A stretch of DNA of 64,000 nucleotides from JBBDWR01 sp040902745 (GCA_040902745.1 JBBDWR010000019.1:1-64000); one strand, 5' to 3'. Shown: positions 33,773 through 42,662, counted from the stretch's first letter. Notes: generated from the sequence alone by a model not told the origin. Translations and numbers: made by a program.

Positions 33773-35113
33773 CTAGGTGTCCTTGCGAAGTCCGACGTCT
33801 CGAACGCCCCACACGCTCCAGGTCGGGTCGCTGCCCGCCGCGACGAACTGGACCACGTTGCGCTTGCCGTCGCGCAGGAACTTCCCCGCGATCCGGCGCG
33901 TTCGCTCGCCCGTCCATGCGCCGGGCGTGCCGGGCGCGATCGTCGCGACCCTGCGCCAGTTCACGAAGATCGACACCTCGTCCTGCTGGATGTCGAACGC
34001 GTCGTAGTCGAGCAACCAGGGCCCGCGCTTCTGGTCGGTTGTGAAGAAGACCTCCTTCGGGTGGGTCTCGTCCCTTCCCGGGATGTTACCGAGCGGGGCG
34101 TCGTAGCCGAGGCCGACCGGCATCGCGGGGGTCTGGCGCGGGTTGACGGGCAGGCGCTGCAGCAGTGCGTGGTGCGATCCCCTGGTGAGGGGGAACGTGT
34201 AGTAGCTGCCGCCCACACCGCCGAACTCGCGGAGCGTTCGCACGTACGCGCGGGTCTCGGACTCGCTGGTTTCGTCGGCGATACCCCCGATCATGTGGAC
34301 CGGGAAGTCGGGGACGCCACTGGATCGGCGCAAGATCTTGAAGCACTGCGTCATGTACCAATGCACCCCGGCGGCGCCCTGCACCTTCCACGTGAAATAG
34401 GACATCGGCACGATCACGTCGTAGATCGACATCAGCTCGCGGTAGGGGAAGCGCGGCCAGTACCCCGTCGCGTACTTGATCCCTCGCGGCGACGGGATGA
34501 TGGCGCCCAGCGGGTACATGGGACCGGCGGACGCGTACCCGTCGGCGAAGGCTCGGATGCGCTCGGACAGGCGCAGCATCCGGTCCGAGCGCTTGTCGGG
34601 ATCGCGCACGATCGACGCCTCGATGTCCAGTGCGAACGAATCGAACCGATTGCCGTCGTCGGTCACGAGCTTGATCGCGGCGATCGAGCGCTTGTAGTCC
34701 ATCTCCACGTTGCGGAAGCCGGGCAGGTACCACGCGACGGTCCGGATACCCCACCGGTGGGCTGCATCCAAGAACTGCTCCGTCTTGGCCCGGTACGCGA
34801 ATGCGGAGTCCCTCCCGTAGTTGGAGGTCTCCAGGTACAAGGTCCGATAGCCGCGCGCGTGCATCGCCCTGACGGCGGCGGCAGGGTTCTGCCAGGACTC
34901 GTCATAGATGTCGACCCATGTGCCGGCACCCTGATAGTCGGAGACGTCCCCCACGCGCACGGGCGCCCGCAGCAGCCGGTCCCGCAGCGCCGATGACCGG
35001 GAACCGTGCTGGGCGCCGGAGGGCAGACCGGAGAGCACTAGGCCGGCGCAGACGGCGAGGCCGACCAGGGCGCTCAGGATCGAGGTGGGGAGGCGTCGAC
35101 GCACATGCTGCAT
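33773..35113 (-). CDS. membrane-anchored or secreted glycosidase-like (TIM-barrel) protein
   Basis: 446 residues with an N-terminal hydrophobic segment (TSILSALVGLAVCAGLVLSG, residues about 10-29). The following 300 residues show alternating strands and helices typical of (beta/alpha)8 glycosidases: YRTLYLETSNYG, WGIRTVAWYLPGF, DSFALDIEASIV, YDVIVPMSYFTWK. The Asp/Glu of DIEAS near residue 180 is a catalytic candidate. The last 100 residues form a beta-rich domain. I cannot assign a CAZy family with confidence. ATG 35113 sits 7 nt after TAGGGT, so leaderless. Confidence 0.7.
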   Translation of the reverse strand: MQHVRRRLPTSILSALVGLAVCAGLVLSGLPSGAQHGSRSSALRDRLLRAPVRVGDVSDYQGAGTWVDIYDESWQNPAAAVRAMHARGYRTLYLETSNYGRDSAFAYRAKTEQFLDAAHRWGIRTVAWYLPGFRNVEMDYKRSIAAIKLVTDDGNRFDSFALDIEASIVRDPDKRSDRMLRLSERIRAFADGYASAGPMYPLGAIIPSPRGIKYATGYWPRFPYRELMSIYDVIVPMSYFTWKVQGAAGVHWYMTQCFKILRRSSGVPDFPVHMIGGIADETSESETRAYVRTLREFGGVGGSYYTFPLTRGSHHALLQRLPVNPRQTPAMPVGLGYDAPLGNIPGRDETHPKEVFFTTDQKRGPWLLDYDAFDIQQDEVSIFVNWRRVATIAPGTPGAWTGERTRRIAGKFLRDGKRNVVQFVAAGSDPTWSVWGVRDVGLRKDT

Positions 35114-35120
35114 CACCTCT

Positions 35121-35126
35121 ACCCTA
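35121..35126 (-). promoter_or_regulatory. -10 box of leaderless glycosidase-like gene
   Basis: TAGGGT then 7 nt then ATG 35113. The divergent DUF885 gene on the other side has TAAGCT at 35145-35150 as a candidate -10. Confidence 0.5.
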
Positions 35127-35220
35127 CCCGGCGACCGCGACGCGTAAGCTGCCAGCCGCGGCTCCTTACCGTGCAAGCTGGGCCGACAACCGAAGACCTC
35201 GAGCGATCAAGGAGCACTTG

Positions 35221-36873
35221 GTGACGGAGCAGGAACGGGCCGCGAAGCTGGCCGACGACTTCTGGCAAGACCTGCTGGAGCTGGAGCCGACGCTCGGCAC
35301 ACAGATCGGCGACGAGCGCTACGACGACCGCCTGAGTGATCCCGGTCCCGAGGGGCGAGCGCACGCGGAACAGATACATCTGCAGGCATTGGAGCGCGCG
35401 CGACAGATCGACCGGTCTCAGCTCGACGAGACCCATCGCACCACCCTCGACGTGCTCACGTTCGCGTGTGAGAGCCAGCTCGCGTCTCTGGAGCACCGGC
35501 TTGACCGCCTGTCGGCTGCAAGCCACATGTGGGGACCCGCACAGCTCCTCGTCGAGCTGGGCACGACCCAACGTGTCGACACACCCGAGCGGATCGAGCG
35601 ATACGTCGATCGCCTCCGTGCGATCCCCGCCTACATGGACGCCGTGGCTGGCGTGCTGGCCGAAGGGGTCGCGAGCGGGGTCACCTCTCCGCGCGTCGTC
35701 GTGGAGCGCACCGTGGCCCAGGTCGAACGCCTGCTGCAGCTCGGCGACGAAGACTCGCCGGCGACGATGAACCTTTCGGCCGACACCGCGCCGGAGCTCC
35801 GCGAGGCCGTGGTGTCGGCGATCCGGGAGGCCGCGCTGCCCGGATACGACGTCTATCTCACCGCCCTGCGCAACTCCCTCGCGCACGCGACGGAAACGAT
35901 CGGTATCGCCGACCTGCCCGATGGGCGCGCGATGTATGACGCGGTGATCCTCGAATGGACGACGGTGGCCCGTCCCGCGCAACAGATCCACGACCTCGGG
36001 GTCGCGGATCTCGCCAAGGTGCAGGAGGAGCGCCGTGCGATCGCTGCGAGCCTCGGACACGCCAGCGTCGAGGAGGCGATCGCCGCTTACGACGAGACCG
36101 GCGCGAATCGCGCGACCGAGCGCGAACAGCTCGTCCGGCTCGCCGAGGAGCAGGTTCTACGCGGATGGGACGCGGCTCCGCGGTACTTCGGCCGACTGCC
36201 CGATCGCAACTGCGAGGTGCGCCTCGCGGAGGAGTTCCGGGAGGCCGACATGCCGTTCGCCTGGTACCAGCCCCCGTCCGAAGACGGCTCGCGCCCGGGG
36301 CTGTACTACGTGAACGCCTACGAGCTTTGCGACCGTCCACTGCATCATCTGGCCACGACGACCTACCACGAGGCCAGTCCCGGACATCACTTCCAGATCG
36401 CGATCGAGCAGGAGTTCTCCGACCGCCCGACCCTGCGCCGGTTCGGAGGTCTGCTCTCGGGCGCCTCGTTCATCGAAGGCTGGGGGCTGTACTCCGAGCG
36501 CCTCGCCGACGAGATGGGGCTGTTCACCGACGAGTACGAGCGGCTCGGGATGCTCGACGCGCAGGCCCACCGTTCGGCGCGGCTCGTCGTGGACACGGGG
36601 ATCCACGCCCTCGGGTGGCGTCGCGAGAACGCGATCGCGAAACTCGAGGAGGCGGGGGTCCCCAACACCGACGCCGAGATCGAGGTCGATCGGTACATCA
36701 CGCTGCCCGGTCAGGCGCTGTCCTACAAGATCGGGCAGCTGGAGATCGAACGCTGGCGTGCCCAAGCGGCAGCGCGAGACGGCTTCTCCCTCAAGACGTT
36801 CCACGACCGGCTGCTCTCACTCGGCTCGCTGCCGTTGCCCGCGCTCGAGCGAGAACTCGCGAACGACGCCTGA
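35221..36873 (+). CDS. DUF885 family putative metallopeptidase
   Basis: 550 residues, GTG start with AAGGAG 8 nt upstream. The family's zinc motif HEASPGHHFQ lies near residue 380 (an HExxxGHH variant of the gluzincin helix), and downstream SFIEGWGLYSERLADEMG supplies the third ligand Glu. Helix-rich elsewhere, no signal peptide, so cytoplasmic. DUF885 proteins are thought to be oligopeptidases or carboxypeptidases; the substrate is unknown. A short AIM24-like remnant and an SDR gene follow on the same strand with small gaps, so transcription probably continues into them. Confidence 0.87.
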   Translation: MTEQERAAKLADDFWQDLLELEPTLGTQIGDERYDDRLSDPGPEGRAHAEQIHLQALERARQIDRSQLDETHRTTLDVLTFACESQLASLEHRLDRLSAASHMWGPAQLLVELGTTQRVDTPERIERYVDRLRAIPAYMDAVAGVLAEGVASGVTSPRVVVERTVAQVERLLQLGDEDSPATMNLSADTAPELREAVVSAIREAALPGYDVYLTALRNSLAHATETIGIADLPDGRAMYDAVILEWTTVARPAQQIHDLGVADLAKVQEERRAIAASLGHASVEEAIAAYDETGANRATEREQLVRLAEEQVLRGWDAAPRYFGRLPDRNCEVRLAEEFREADMPFAWYQPPSEDGSRPGLYYVNAYELCDRPLHHLATTTYHEASPGHHFQIAIEQEFSDRPTLRRFGGLLSGASFIEGWGLYSERLADEMGLFTDEYERLGMLDAQAHRSARLVVDTGIHALGWRRENAIAKLEEAGVPNTDAEIEVDRYITLPGQALSYKIGQLEIERWRAQAAARDGFSLKTFHDRLLSLGSLPLPALERELANDA

Positions 36874-36903
36874 ACCGCACGATCGAACCGAAAGGGGTTC
36901 CAC

Positions 36904-37005
36904 GTGGACGTCGAGATCTTGTACCACCCCTCCGACGCGATGGCCGTGGCCACGAGCGCGTGCCTCGGGTGGCTGATCCCCAAGCTGCCGTCCACCAACA
37001 GCTGA
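36904..37005 (+). pseudogene. truncated AIM24-like N-terminus (33 codons)
   Basis: A GTG start with AAAGGGG 6 nt upstream opens a 33-residue frame: VDVEILYHPSDAMAVATSA and then an unrelated-looking tail with a stop. The first 18 residues match the start of AIM24/TIGR00266 proteins (usually about 230 residues, consensus like MDVEIRYRPSYAMAVV). The body of the gene is absent; the SDR gene begins 10 bp after. I read it as the 5' end of a gene lost by deletion that still has its ribosome site. It may instead be a genuine small protein, which I think less likely. Confidence 0.45.
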
Positions 37006-37015
37006 GGAGCTCGAC

Positions 37016-37729
37016 GTGGACCTGGGCATCGACGGAAAGGTCGCGCTCGTCACCGGCTCGTCGAAGGGTTTGGGACGCGCGTCGGCTGCGTCCCTGTCCC
37101 GGGAGGGAGCAAACGTGGTGCTGTGCGCCCGCGACGGAGCTGAACTGGCGCGCGCCGAACACGCGATGGCGGGCGAGGCACTCTCCATCGTCGCCGACGT
37201 CACCGATCCGGCGGCGCCGCAGCGACTCGCCGAAGCCGCGGTCGCTCGCTTCGGAGGCCTCGACATCCTCGTCGCGAACGCCGGCGGGCCTCCCCCAGCG
37301 CGTGCGCTCGAGTTCGACGATGCAGCGCTCCAAGCCGCACTCGAGGCGAACCTACTGACCTCGATCCGGCTCGTGCGCGCAGCCGTCCCACACATGCGGC
37401 GCGCGGGCTGGGGACGGATCGTGCTGCTGACCTCCCGCACGATCAAGCAGCCCAACCCCGCTCTCGCACTGTCCAACACGGCGAGGACCGGTCTGTGGGC
37501 CTGGGCCAAGACGGCCGCGCAAGACCTGTTCGACGACGGGATCACGCTGAACCTCGCCTGCCCCGGTTCACACGCCACCGATCGCGCGATCGAACTCGGC
37601 CTCGAGGGCCCGATGGGCGATCCGGACCACTTCGGAGAGGTGGTCGCGTTCCTGTGCTCCGCTCAGGCCGACTTCGTGACCGGATCGGCCGTGCAGGTCG
37701 ACGGCGGGGAGATCCTGGGCTTGCTCTGA
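37016..37729 (+). CDS. short-chain dehydrogenase/reductase with altered active site
   Basis: 237 residues. The NAD(P) motif VALVTGSSKGLGRA and the NAGG segment are normal. The catalytic Ser is present in LLTSRTIKQ, but the YxxxK segment reads SNTARTGLWAWAKTAA: the Lys is in place while the Tyr position is not Tyr. A group of FabG-like SDRs shares this SN..R...K pattern, so it may use another proton donor or not be a reductase. VTGSAVQVDGGEILGLL is the usual SDR end. GTG start with GAGGAG 6 nt upstream. It lies downstream of DUF885 and the AIM24-like remnant. Confidence 0.85.
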   Translation: MDLGIDGKVALVTGSSKGLGRASAASLSREGANVVLCARDGAELARAEHAMAGEALSIVADVTDPAAPQRLAEAAVARFGGLDILVANAGGPPPARALEFDDAALQAALEANLLTSIRLVRAAVPHMRRAGWGRIVLLTSRTIKQPNPALALSNTARTGLWAWAKTAAQDLFDDGITLNLACPGSHATDRAIELGLEGPMGDPDHFGEVVAFLCSAQADFVTGSAVQVDGGEILGLL

Positions 37730-37818
37730 TCCCGTTGCCGGCCCGGTCGGGGCTATCGACTCACGCCTCCGCCGGACGCAGCTGTGCCCGCACCGCCCCA
37801 GCGGGGAACAGAGCAACC

Positions 37819-38685
37819 TCATGGCTTGCGAGCCGACAGCAGGAGATATTCGAGCATCCCCCGGCGCCACAGGAGTTCGACCTGTCCGAGCAGCACACGA
37901 CTCGCGAGCACGTGCGCGGTGGGAGCGTCCCCGTCCGCCCGTTCCAGTCGGTCGCGCACGGATGCGAGCGCCGGTGCGATCACTCGATCGCCGACGAGCC
38001 GGGTGCGGACGTCGACGAACCCCGTCTCTTCGACGGCTGAGAAGATCTCGGTCGGCGTCGCCGCCGCGGAGGCCCTCAGCCCCCACACGCGCAGCTGCGC
38101 GAGCGCCGCGAGCACCTCCGCAGGCCCCCGCGGCATCCGCAAGGTCGGGATGTCCGACATCGTGAGCACACCGCCCGACCGCAGCACACGAGAGGCCTCG
38201 CGGAAGAACCGCACACGCGAAGGGAAGTGGAACGCCGCCTCGACGCTGATCACCCCGTCGAACGACGCGTCGGCGAATGGCAGGCGCATCGCATCCGCGT
38301 TCACGGGTGTGGCGCCGGCGTCTGCCAGCGCCCCGGCACCCGCGACGAGCTGGGACCTGGTGAGATTGAGGGCGACGAGCCGCTCCGGTCGGGCAACATC
38401 GGCGATCAGGCGATCCTGTGCGCCGAGCCCGTTGCCGACGTCCAGGACGGCTCCGCCTTCGGGAAGATCGGTCGCGATCTCGCGCACGAGCCGGCGGACA
38501 GCGATCGGCGCCTCCTCCGGATCGCTCCCGTCTCCCTCCCACAGTCCGAGGTTCAGCCATCCCTGGTCGAGGGCGAGGAAGAAGTCCGGACCGATGCTGT
38601 CGTAGACGGTGGCAGCGGGCCGGCGACCTTGCACGAACAGACCCGCCGCGTGTCGCAGGTTGTCGGTCGTCCACGTCGTCGGCAT
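37819..38685 (-). CDS. class I SAM-dependent methyltransferase (UbiE/tocopherol-like)
   Basis: 288 residues. The SAM loop reads AVLDVGNGLGAQDRLIA, with Asn where most family members have GxG, followed by VALNLTRSQL. MRLPFADASFDGVISVEAAFHF and EASRVLRSGGVLTMSDIP are the usual motifs II and III. The N-terminus (YDSIGPDFFLALDQGWLNLGLWEG) is like gamma-tocopherol or mycolic-acid-type methyltransferases acting on small lipophilic acceptors. AAGGGAG precedes ATG. Divergently transcribed from the aminotransferase with overlapping -10 boxes, suggesting shared control. Confidence 0.85.
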   Translation of the reverse strand: MPTTWTTDNLRHAAGLFVQGRRPAATVYDSIGPDFFLALDQGWLNLGLWEGDGSDPEEAPIAVRRLVREIATDLPEGGAVLDVGNGLGAQDRLIADVARPERLVALNLTRSQLVAGAGALADAGATPVNADAMRLPFADASFDGVISVEAAFHFPSRVRFFREASRVLRSGGVLTMSDIPTLRMPRGPAEVLAALAQLRVWGLRASAAATPTEIFSAVEETGFVDVRTRLVGDRVIAPALASVRDRLERADGDAPTAHVLASRVLLGQVELLWRRGMLEYLLLSARKP

Positions 38686-38708
38686 CGATTGGCTCCCTTC
38701 CGACGCCA

Positions 38709-38718
38709 ACGGTACCCT
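38709..38718. promoter_or_regulatory. overlapping divergent -10 boxes
   Basis: The minus-strand TACCGT (38709-38714, for the methyltransferase) and the plus-strand TACCCT (38713-38718, for the aminotransferase) share two bases around a GGTACC palindrome. RNA polymerase could occupy only one at a time. Confidence 0.5.
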
Positions 38719-38726
38719 GCGGGGCA

Positions 38727-38755
38727 CAGAGCCAGAGCCAGAGCCAGAGCCAGAG
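38727..38755 (+). repeat. hexanucleotide tandem repeat (CAGAGC)
   Basis: Four perfect CAGAGC copies and a fifth matching five of six bases, lying between the presumed transcription start and the start codon of the aminotransferase gene. The last copy runs into the Shine-Dalgarno sequence GAGGGGG. Slippage here would change leader length in 6-nt steps without altering the protein. Confidence 0.85.
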
Positions 38756-38763
38756 GGGGACAC

Positions 38764-40116
38764 GTGAGCAGGACGATCGACCGCAACCGGCTGCGCGAGC
38801 TGCAGGCGAGAGAGGAGGAACGCTTCGCGCGAGCACATCCGCGCAGCCGCGAGCTGGGCGAGCGAGCCAAGGGCTCGCTGGTCGGGGGCGTGCCGATGAC
38901 GTGGATGATAGCGTGGCCGGGAGGCTTCCCCCTGTTCATGGATCATGCATCGGGTGCGCGGGTGACCGACGTCGACGGACACGAATACGTGGACCTGTGC
39001 CTCGGCGACACCGGCGCGATGACGGGCCATGCGCCCGACGCGTCGACGGCAGCGATCACCCGGCAGCTCGCCCGCGGCATCACCACGATGCTGCCGACCG
39101 AAGACGCGATCTGGGTCGGCGAGGAGCTCACGCGACGCTTCGGTCTGCCCTACTGGCAGTTCACCCTGACGGCGACCGACGCGAACCGCTTCGCGATCCG
39201 CCTGGCGCGGGAGATCACGAAGCGTTCGAAGATCCTCGTGTTCGATCACTGCTACCACGGCAGCGTCGACGAGACCGTCGCCACCGTGCGGGATGGAGCG
39301 GTGCTCGCCCGTGAAGGAAGCGTCGGGCCGCCGGTGCCACCCGCCGAGACGACGAGGGTCGTGCAGTTCAACGACGTGGCGGCCGTCGAACGGGCTCTCG
39401 CCGACCGCGACGTCGCCTGCCTGCTGACCGAGCCGGCACTCACCAACATCGGGATCGTCCTGCCCGACGAGGGGTTCCACGCGCAACTTCGAGAGCTCAC
39501 GCGGGCGACCGGGACGCTGTTGATGATCGACGAGACCCACACGATCTCGACCGGTCCCGGCGGCTACACCGCGGCGCATCAGCTGGAACCGGACATCCTC
39601 ACGATCGGCAAGCCGATCGGCAGCGGGGTCCCCGCGGGCACCTTCGGCATCTCCCACGAGGTGATGGAAGGGATGTTCGCCCAGGCCGACGCCGACTACA
39701 TCGACGGGGGATTCGGGGGAACGCTGGCCGGCAACGCGCTCTCGCTGGCTGCGATCCGCGCAACCCTCCAGGACGTGCTCACCGAGGAGGCGTTCGCCCG
39801 GATGATCCCCCTCGCCCAACGGTGGGAACAAGGCGTGCGGGAGTCGATCCTGGCTCACGAGTTGCCCTGGGAGGTCCAGCGGCTGGGCGCTCGCGCCGAG
39901 TACTGGTTCTCGCCGGACCCGCCGCGCAACGGCGCCGAGGCGGCCGCAGCGTATGACGAACAGCTCGCAGCCTTCACGCACCTGTACGCGTTGAACCGCG
40001 GGATCCTGCTGACGCCGTTCCACAACATGGCGTTGATGTCGCCCGCCACTGCGCCCGCCGACGTGGACCAGCACACGGAGATGTTCGCCGAGATGGCTCG
40101 CGAACTCGTGGGCTGA
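38764..40116 (+). CDS. class III aminotransferase (glutamate-1-semialdehyde aminotransferase-like)
   Basis: 450 residues, GTG start with GAGGGGG about 5 nt upstream. PLP-fold type I signs: CLGDTGAMTGHAPD, FDHCYHGSVDE, LLMIDETHTISTGPGG (PLP-binding Asp) and the Schiff-base Lys283 in ILTIGKPIGSGVPAG. Sequence is closest to GSA-aminomutase-like transaminases, but no heme genes are near, so an amine or amino-acid transaminase is likelier. The first 40 residues are charged and helical. The divergent methyltransferase suggests a joint small-molecule pathway, which is inference only. Confidence 0.87.
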   Translation: MSRTIDRNRLRELQAREEERFARAHPRSRELGERAKGSLVGGVPMTWMIAWPGGFPLFMDHASGARVTDVDGHEYVDLCLGDTGAMTGHAPDASTAAITRQLARGITTMLPTEDAIWVGEELTRRFGLPYWQFTLTATDANRFAIRLAREITKRSKILVFDHCYHGSVDETVATVRDGAVLAREGSVGPPVPPAETTRVVQFNDVAAVERALADRDVACLLTEPALTNIGIVLPDEGFHAQLRELTRATGTLLMIDETHTISTGPGGYTAAHQLEPDILTIGKPIGSGVPAGTFGISHEVMEGMFAQADADYIDGGFGGTLAGNALSLAAIRATLQDVLTEEAFARMIPLAQRWEQGVRESILAHELPWEVQRLGARAEYWFSPDPPRNGAEAAAAYDEQLAAFTHLYALNRGILLTPFHNMALMSPATAPADVDQHTEMFAEMARELVG

Positions 40117-40126
40117 CCCGCTCGGA

Positions 40127-41383
40127 TCAGCCCTGCACGTCGACGATCGCCATCATCCCGTGATCCTCGTGGAACAGGATGTGACAGTGGAACACGAAGG
40201 CCCCGGTGAAGTCCTGGAACGGGATCCGGATCACGACCTCCCCGCCGATCGGGATGATCACGGTGTCCTGACGTCCCACGGCGTCGTAGGGTTCGCCGTT
40301 GACCGACACCACCTGGAAGTCGTTCACGTGGATGTGGAACGGGTGTTGCTCGGTCGAAGGGTTGCGAAGGGTCCACTCCTCCACCGTGCCCAGCTGCGGC
40401 TCCGCGTCGACCCGGTGATGGTTGTACACACGGTCGTTGATGCGGAACGTCGTCGCGCCGCCGTCTTCCTGGATCGAGAAGGTGAACCGGCGTCGCTCGG
40501 CGATCGTCACGTCGGCGAGGTCCTCGAACGGCTGTAGTCCGTCCGAGGAGATCTCGACCGGGGCAGAGTCCGTGTCGCCCGTCACGGTGACGGAGGCGAG
40601 CGTGGTCTCGGGGTAGACCTCGAAACCCTCGTCGTACTTCCTCGTGATCAGCTCGTGCTCGCCCACGACGCCGCCCTGCACCAAGACGTCGTAGCGCTTA
40701 CCCGGCGGGAGCACGAGGGAGTCGGCCTCCCGGATCTGCGAGACCGGCCACCCGTCCTCGGCGATCACGTGGAACACATGGTCGCGCAACTGCACGTCGA
40801 AGAATGTGTCGGCCGAGATGTTGCCGATCCTCCAGAGCTCGGTTTCGCCCGAGCCCAGCTCCAGCGCCGGCTCGAGCTGGCCGTTCACGACGAGCTGCTG
40901 ACGCTTGACCTGAAGATCGATCGGGATCTCGCCGTCGGAGAACCCGACCTGCTTGAGCGCGAACACCCGTTGGTCGACGTCCCGCAGAACGGCGGGGAGC
41001 AGCTCGCTGAGCCCGTCCACGATCATCATGCCGCTCATCCCTCGGTAGACCTGCTGCTCCGAGTCGCGGTGGATGTGGGAGTGGTACCAGAACGTCCCCG
41101 GCTCGTGGTCGGAAGGGATCTCGAGCCGGTAGTGCGCCGTGGTCGCCGGATCGACCACCCGGAAGATGTTGTCGGACTCGCCGCTCGGCGAGACGTGGAG
41201 CCCGTGGAAGTGCAGGTTCACCGGCTCGCCGCTGTCGTTGACCAGATCGAGCTCCACGGTGTCCCCGGGTGAGAAACGCAGCGTCGGCATGATCCGCAAC
41301 GACACACAGCACGGACCAACGACCCCTCCGACCCATCGATCGCTCCCTCGCACCCGTTGCGTCAGAGTCTGCCCCGGCCGCAC
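40127..41383 (-). CDS. multicopper oxidase lacking its N-terminus
   Basis: 418 residues from GTG 41383 (GAGGG upstream). All four copper motifs are intact: HFHGLHV, WYHSHIH, HPFHIHVNDF and HCHILFHEDHGMM, so the three-copper cluster and the type 1 site should form. The expected signal peptide and the first roughly 60-80 residues of cupredoxin domain 1 are missing: the family start (…GPTLRFSPGDTVELDLVN) comes after only about 30 unconserved residues. Alternative starts are GTG 41305 and ATG 41290. Either a cytoplasmic variant or a 5'-truncated gene. The MFS pump gene lies 49 bp upstream on the same strand. Confidence 0.78.
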   Translation of the reverse strand: MRPGQTLTQRVRGSDRWVGGVVGPCCVSLRIMPTLRFSPGDTVELDLVNDSGEPVNLHFHGLHVSPSGESDNIFRVVDPATTAHYRLEIPSDHEPGTFWYHSHIHRDSEQQVYRGMSGMMIVDGLSELLPAVLRDVDQRVFALKQVGFSDGEIPIDLQVKRQQLVVNGQLEPALELGSGETELWRIGNISADTFFDVQLRDHVFHVIAEDGWPVSQIREADSLVLPPGKRYDVLVQGGVVGEHELITRKYDEGFEVYPETTLASVTVTGDTDSAPVEISSDGLQPFEDLADVTIAERRRFTFSIQEDGGATTFRINDRVYNHHRVDAEPQLGTVEEWTLRNPSTEQHPFHIHVNDFQVVSVNGEPYDAVGRQDTVIIPIGGEVVIRIPFQDFTGAFVFHCHILFHEDHGMMAIVDVQG

Positions 41384-41432
41384 AGGTCCCTCAAGGACCC
41401 GAGCGAGGTTGGTGCATCCGGAGCAGAGGACC

Positions 41433-42662
41433 TCAGCCCGCGGGGTCCTCGATCCGGTCGACGTCGCTCGCTTCGCCGTGGTGTTCGGCGCGGAGCCCGA
41501 CGAGCGGGATGAATCCCAGCACCGCTACGACGCCTCCGACGACGAGGGTCTGCCCGTACCCGAACGCGGCTGCGACGCCACCGAGGGTCGCGGCCCCGAC
41601 CCCGTAGGAGAGGTCGAAGAACGCCGTGAACGTGCCGACGACCGAGCCGCGTTCGGAAGCCGGCGCGCGTCCCACGGCGAGCGACATCAGCGAGGGGAAC
41701 GCGAGCCCTTGTCCGACCGCGAACACCGCGGTCCCCGCGAACAGACCGGACGGCGTCTGCCACGCACCCATCACCAGCAAACCGATCGCGTTGGCACCGA
41801 GTGCGAGTTGCGCACATCGCACGAAGCCGAGCCGGTCCGGGAGCCGCGCCCCCGCACTGCGGATCACGAGCACGATCACCGCGAACTCCACGAAGACGAG
41901 ACGTGCGCCGTCGAGCCCGAGCGATCGGGCGTACAGGGCTGCGAACGCACTGAACCCGGCGAACCCCCAGATGCTCGCGATCAGCACGAGTCCGGGACGG
42001 ACGGCGGCCGGGTGCACGAGCCGGCTGGTGGTGCGGTCCGCGGGCGCGACGGTCCGCGTCTCGGGGACGCCGATCGCCAGCAGCATCGCCACTCCGCCGG
42101 CGGCGGCCGACACGAACCACACGGCGTGGTAGCTGATCGCGTCCAGCACGAGTTCGCCGATCACCGGTCCGACGGCGAGCGCCCCGTAGAGCGCCAGGGA
42201 GAACAAGCTGACCGCCTCCCCGCGCCGGGAGTCGGGGGCGAGATCGTTGATCGCCGCCGCTGCACCCACGAAGAAACAGGCCTCCGCGACGCCGGCCAGC
42301 AGTCGGAAGGCGACGATCCCCGCGACCGAGCCCGCCACCACGTACCCGAGGCCCGAGAGTGCCGAGAGTGCGCCTCCCACCAGGAGCAGGATCCGTCGGC
42401 CTTTCGCGTCTCCGAGCCTGCCGGCGTACGGACGCAGCACCAGAGACGTCACGGCGAACGCCCCGACGACGATGCCGACCTGCACCGACCCCCCGCCGAG
42501 CGGTCCGCGCACGTACAGCGGCAGGGTCGGCAACAGCACACCGACGGCGACGAAGTAGGCGAACGTCGCGCAGGTGACGAGTACGAAGGTCGGGGTCACG
42601 AGCGGAGGACGAGCCATGGTCCGGCCGGGATCGGACGATCGGTCGGGTCGGAACATGGCCAC
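41433..42662 (-). CDS. major facilitator superfamily transporter
   Basis: 409 residues, 12 hydrophobic segments. The motif-A loop between helices 2 and 3 reads RPYAGRLGDAKGRR, and the second half repeats it weakly (ARLPDRLGFVR). This is the drug:proton antiporter (DHA1-like) arrangement. Located in the cytoplasmic membrane; substrate unknown. GTG 42662 is used; ATG 42656 and ATG 42617 (MARPPLVTPTFVL) are also possible, the last fitting the usual short N-terminus. Its stop is 49 bp before the multicopper oxidase. Confidence 0.85.
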   Translation of the reverse strand: MAMFRPDRSSDPGRTMARPPLVTPTFVLVTCATFAYFVAVGVLLPTLPLYVRGPLGGGSVQVGIVVGAFAVTSLVLRPYAGRLGDAKGRRILLLVGGALSALSGLGYVVAGSVAGIVAFRLLAGVAEACFFVGAAAAINDLAPDSRRGEAVSLFSLALYGALAVGPVIGELVLDAISYHAVWFVSAAAGGVAMLLAIGVPETRTVAPADRTTSRLVHPAAVRPGLVLIASIWGFAGFSAFAALYARSLGLDGARLVFVEFAVIVLVIRSAGARLPDRLGFVRCAQLALGANAIGLLVMGAWQTPSGLFAGTAVFAVGQGLAFPSLMSLAVGRAPASERGSVVGTFTAFFDLSYGVGAATLGGVAAAFGYGQTLVVGGVVAVLGFIPLVGLRAEHHGEASDVDRIEDPAG

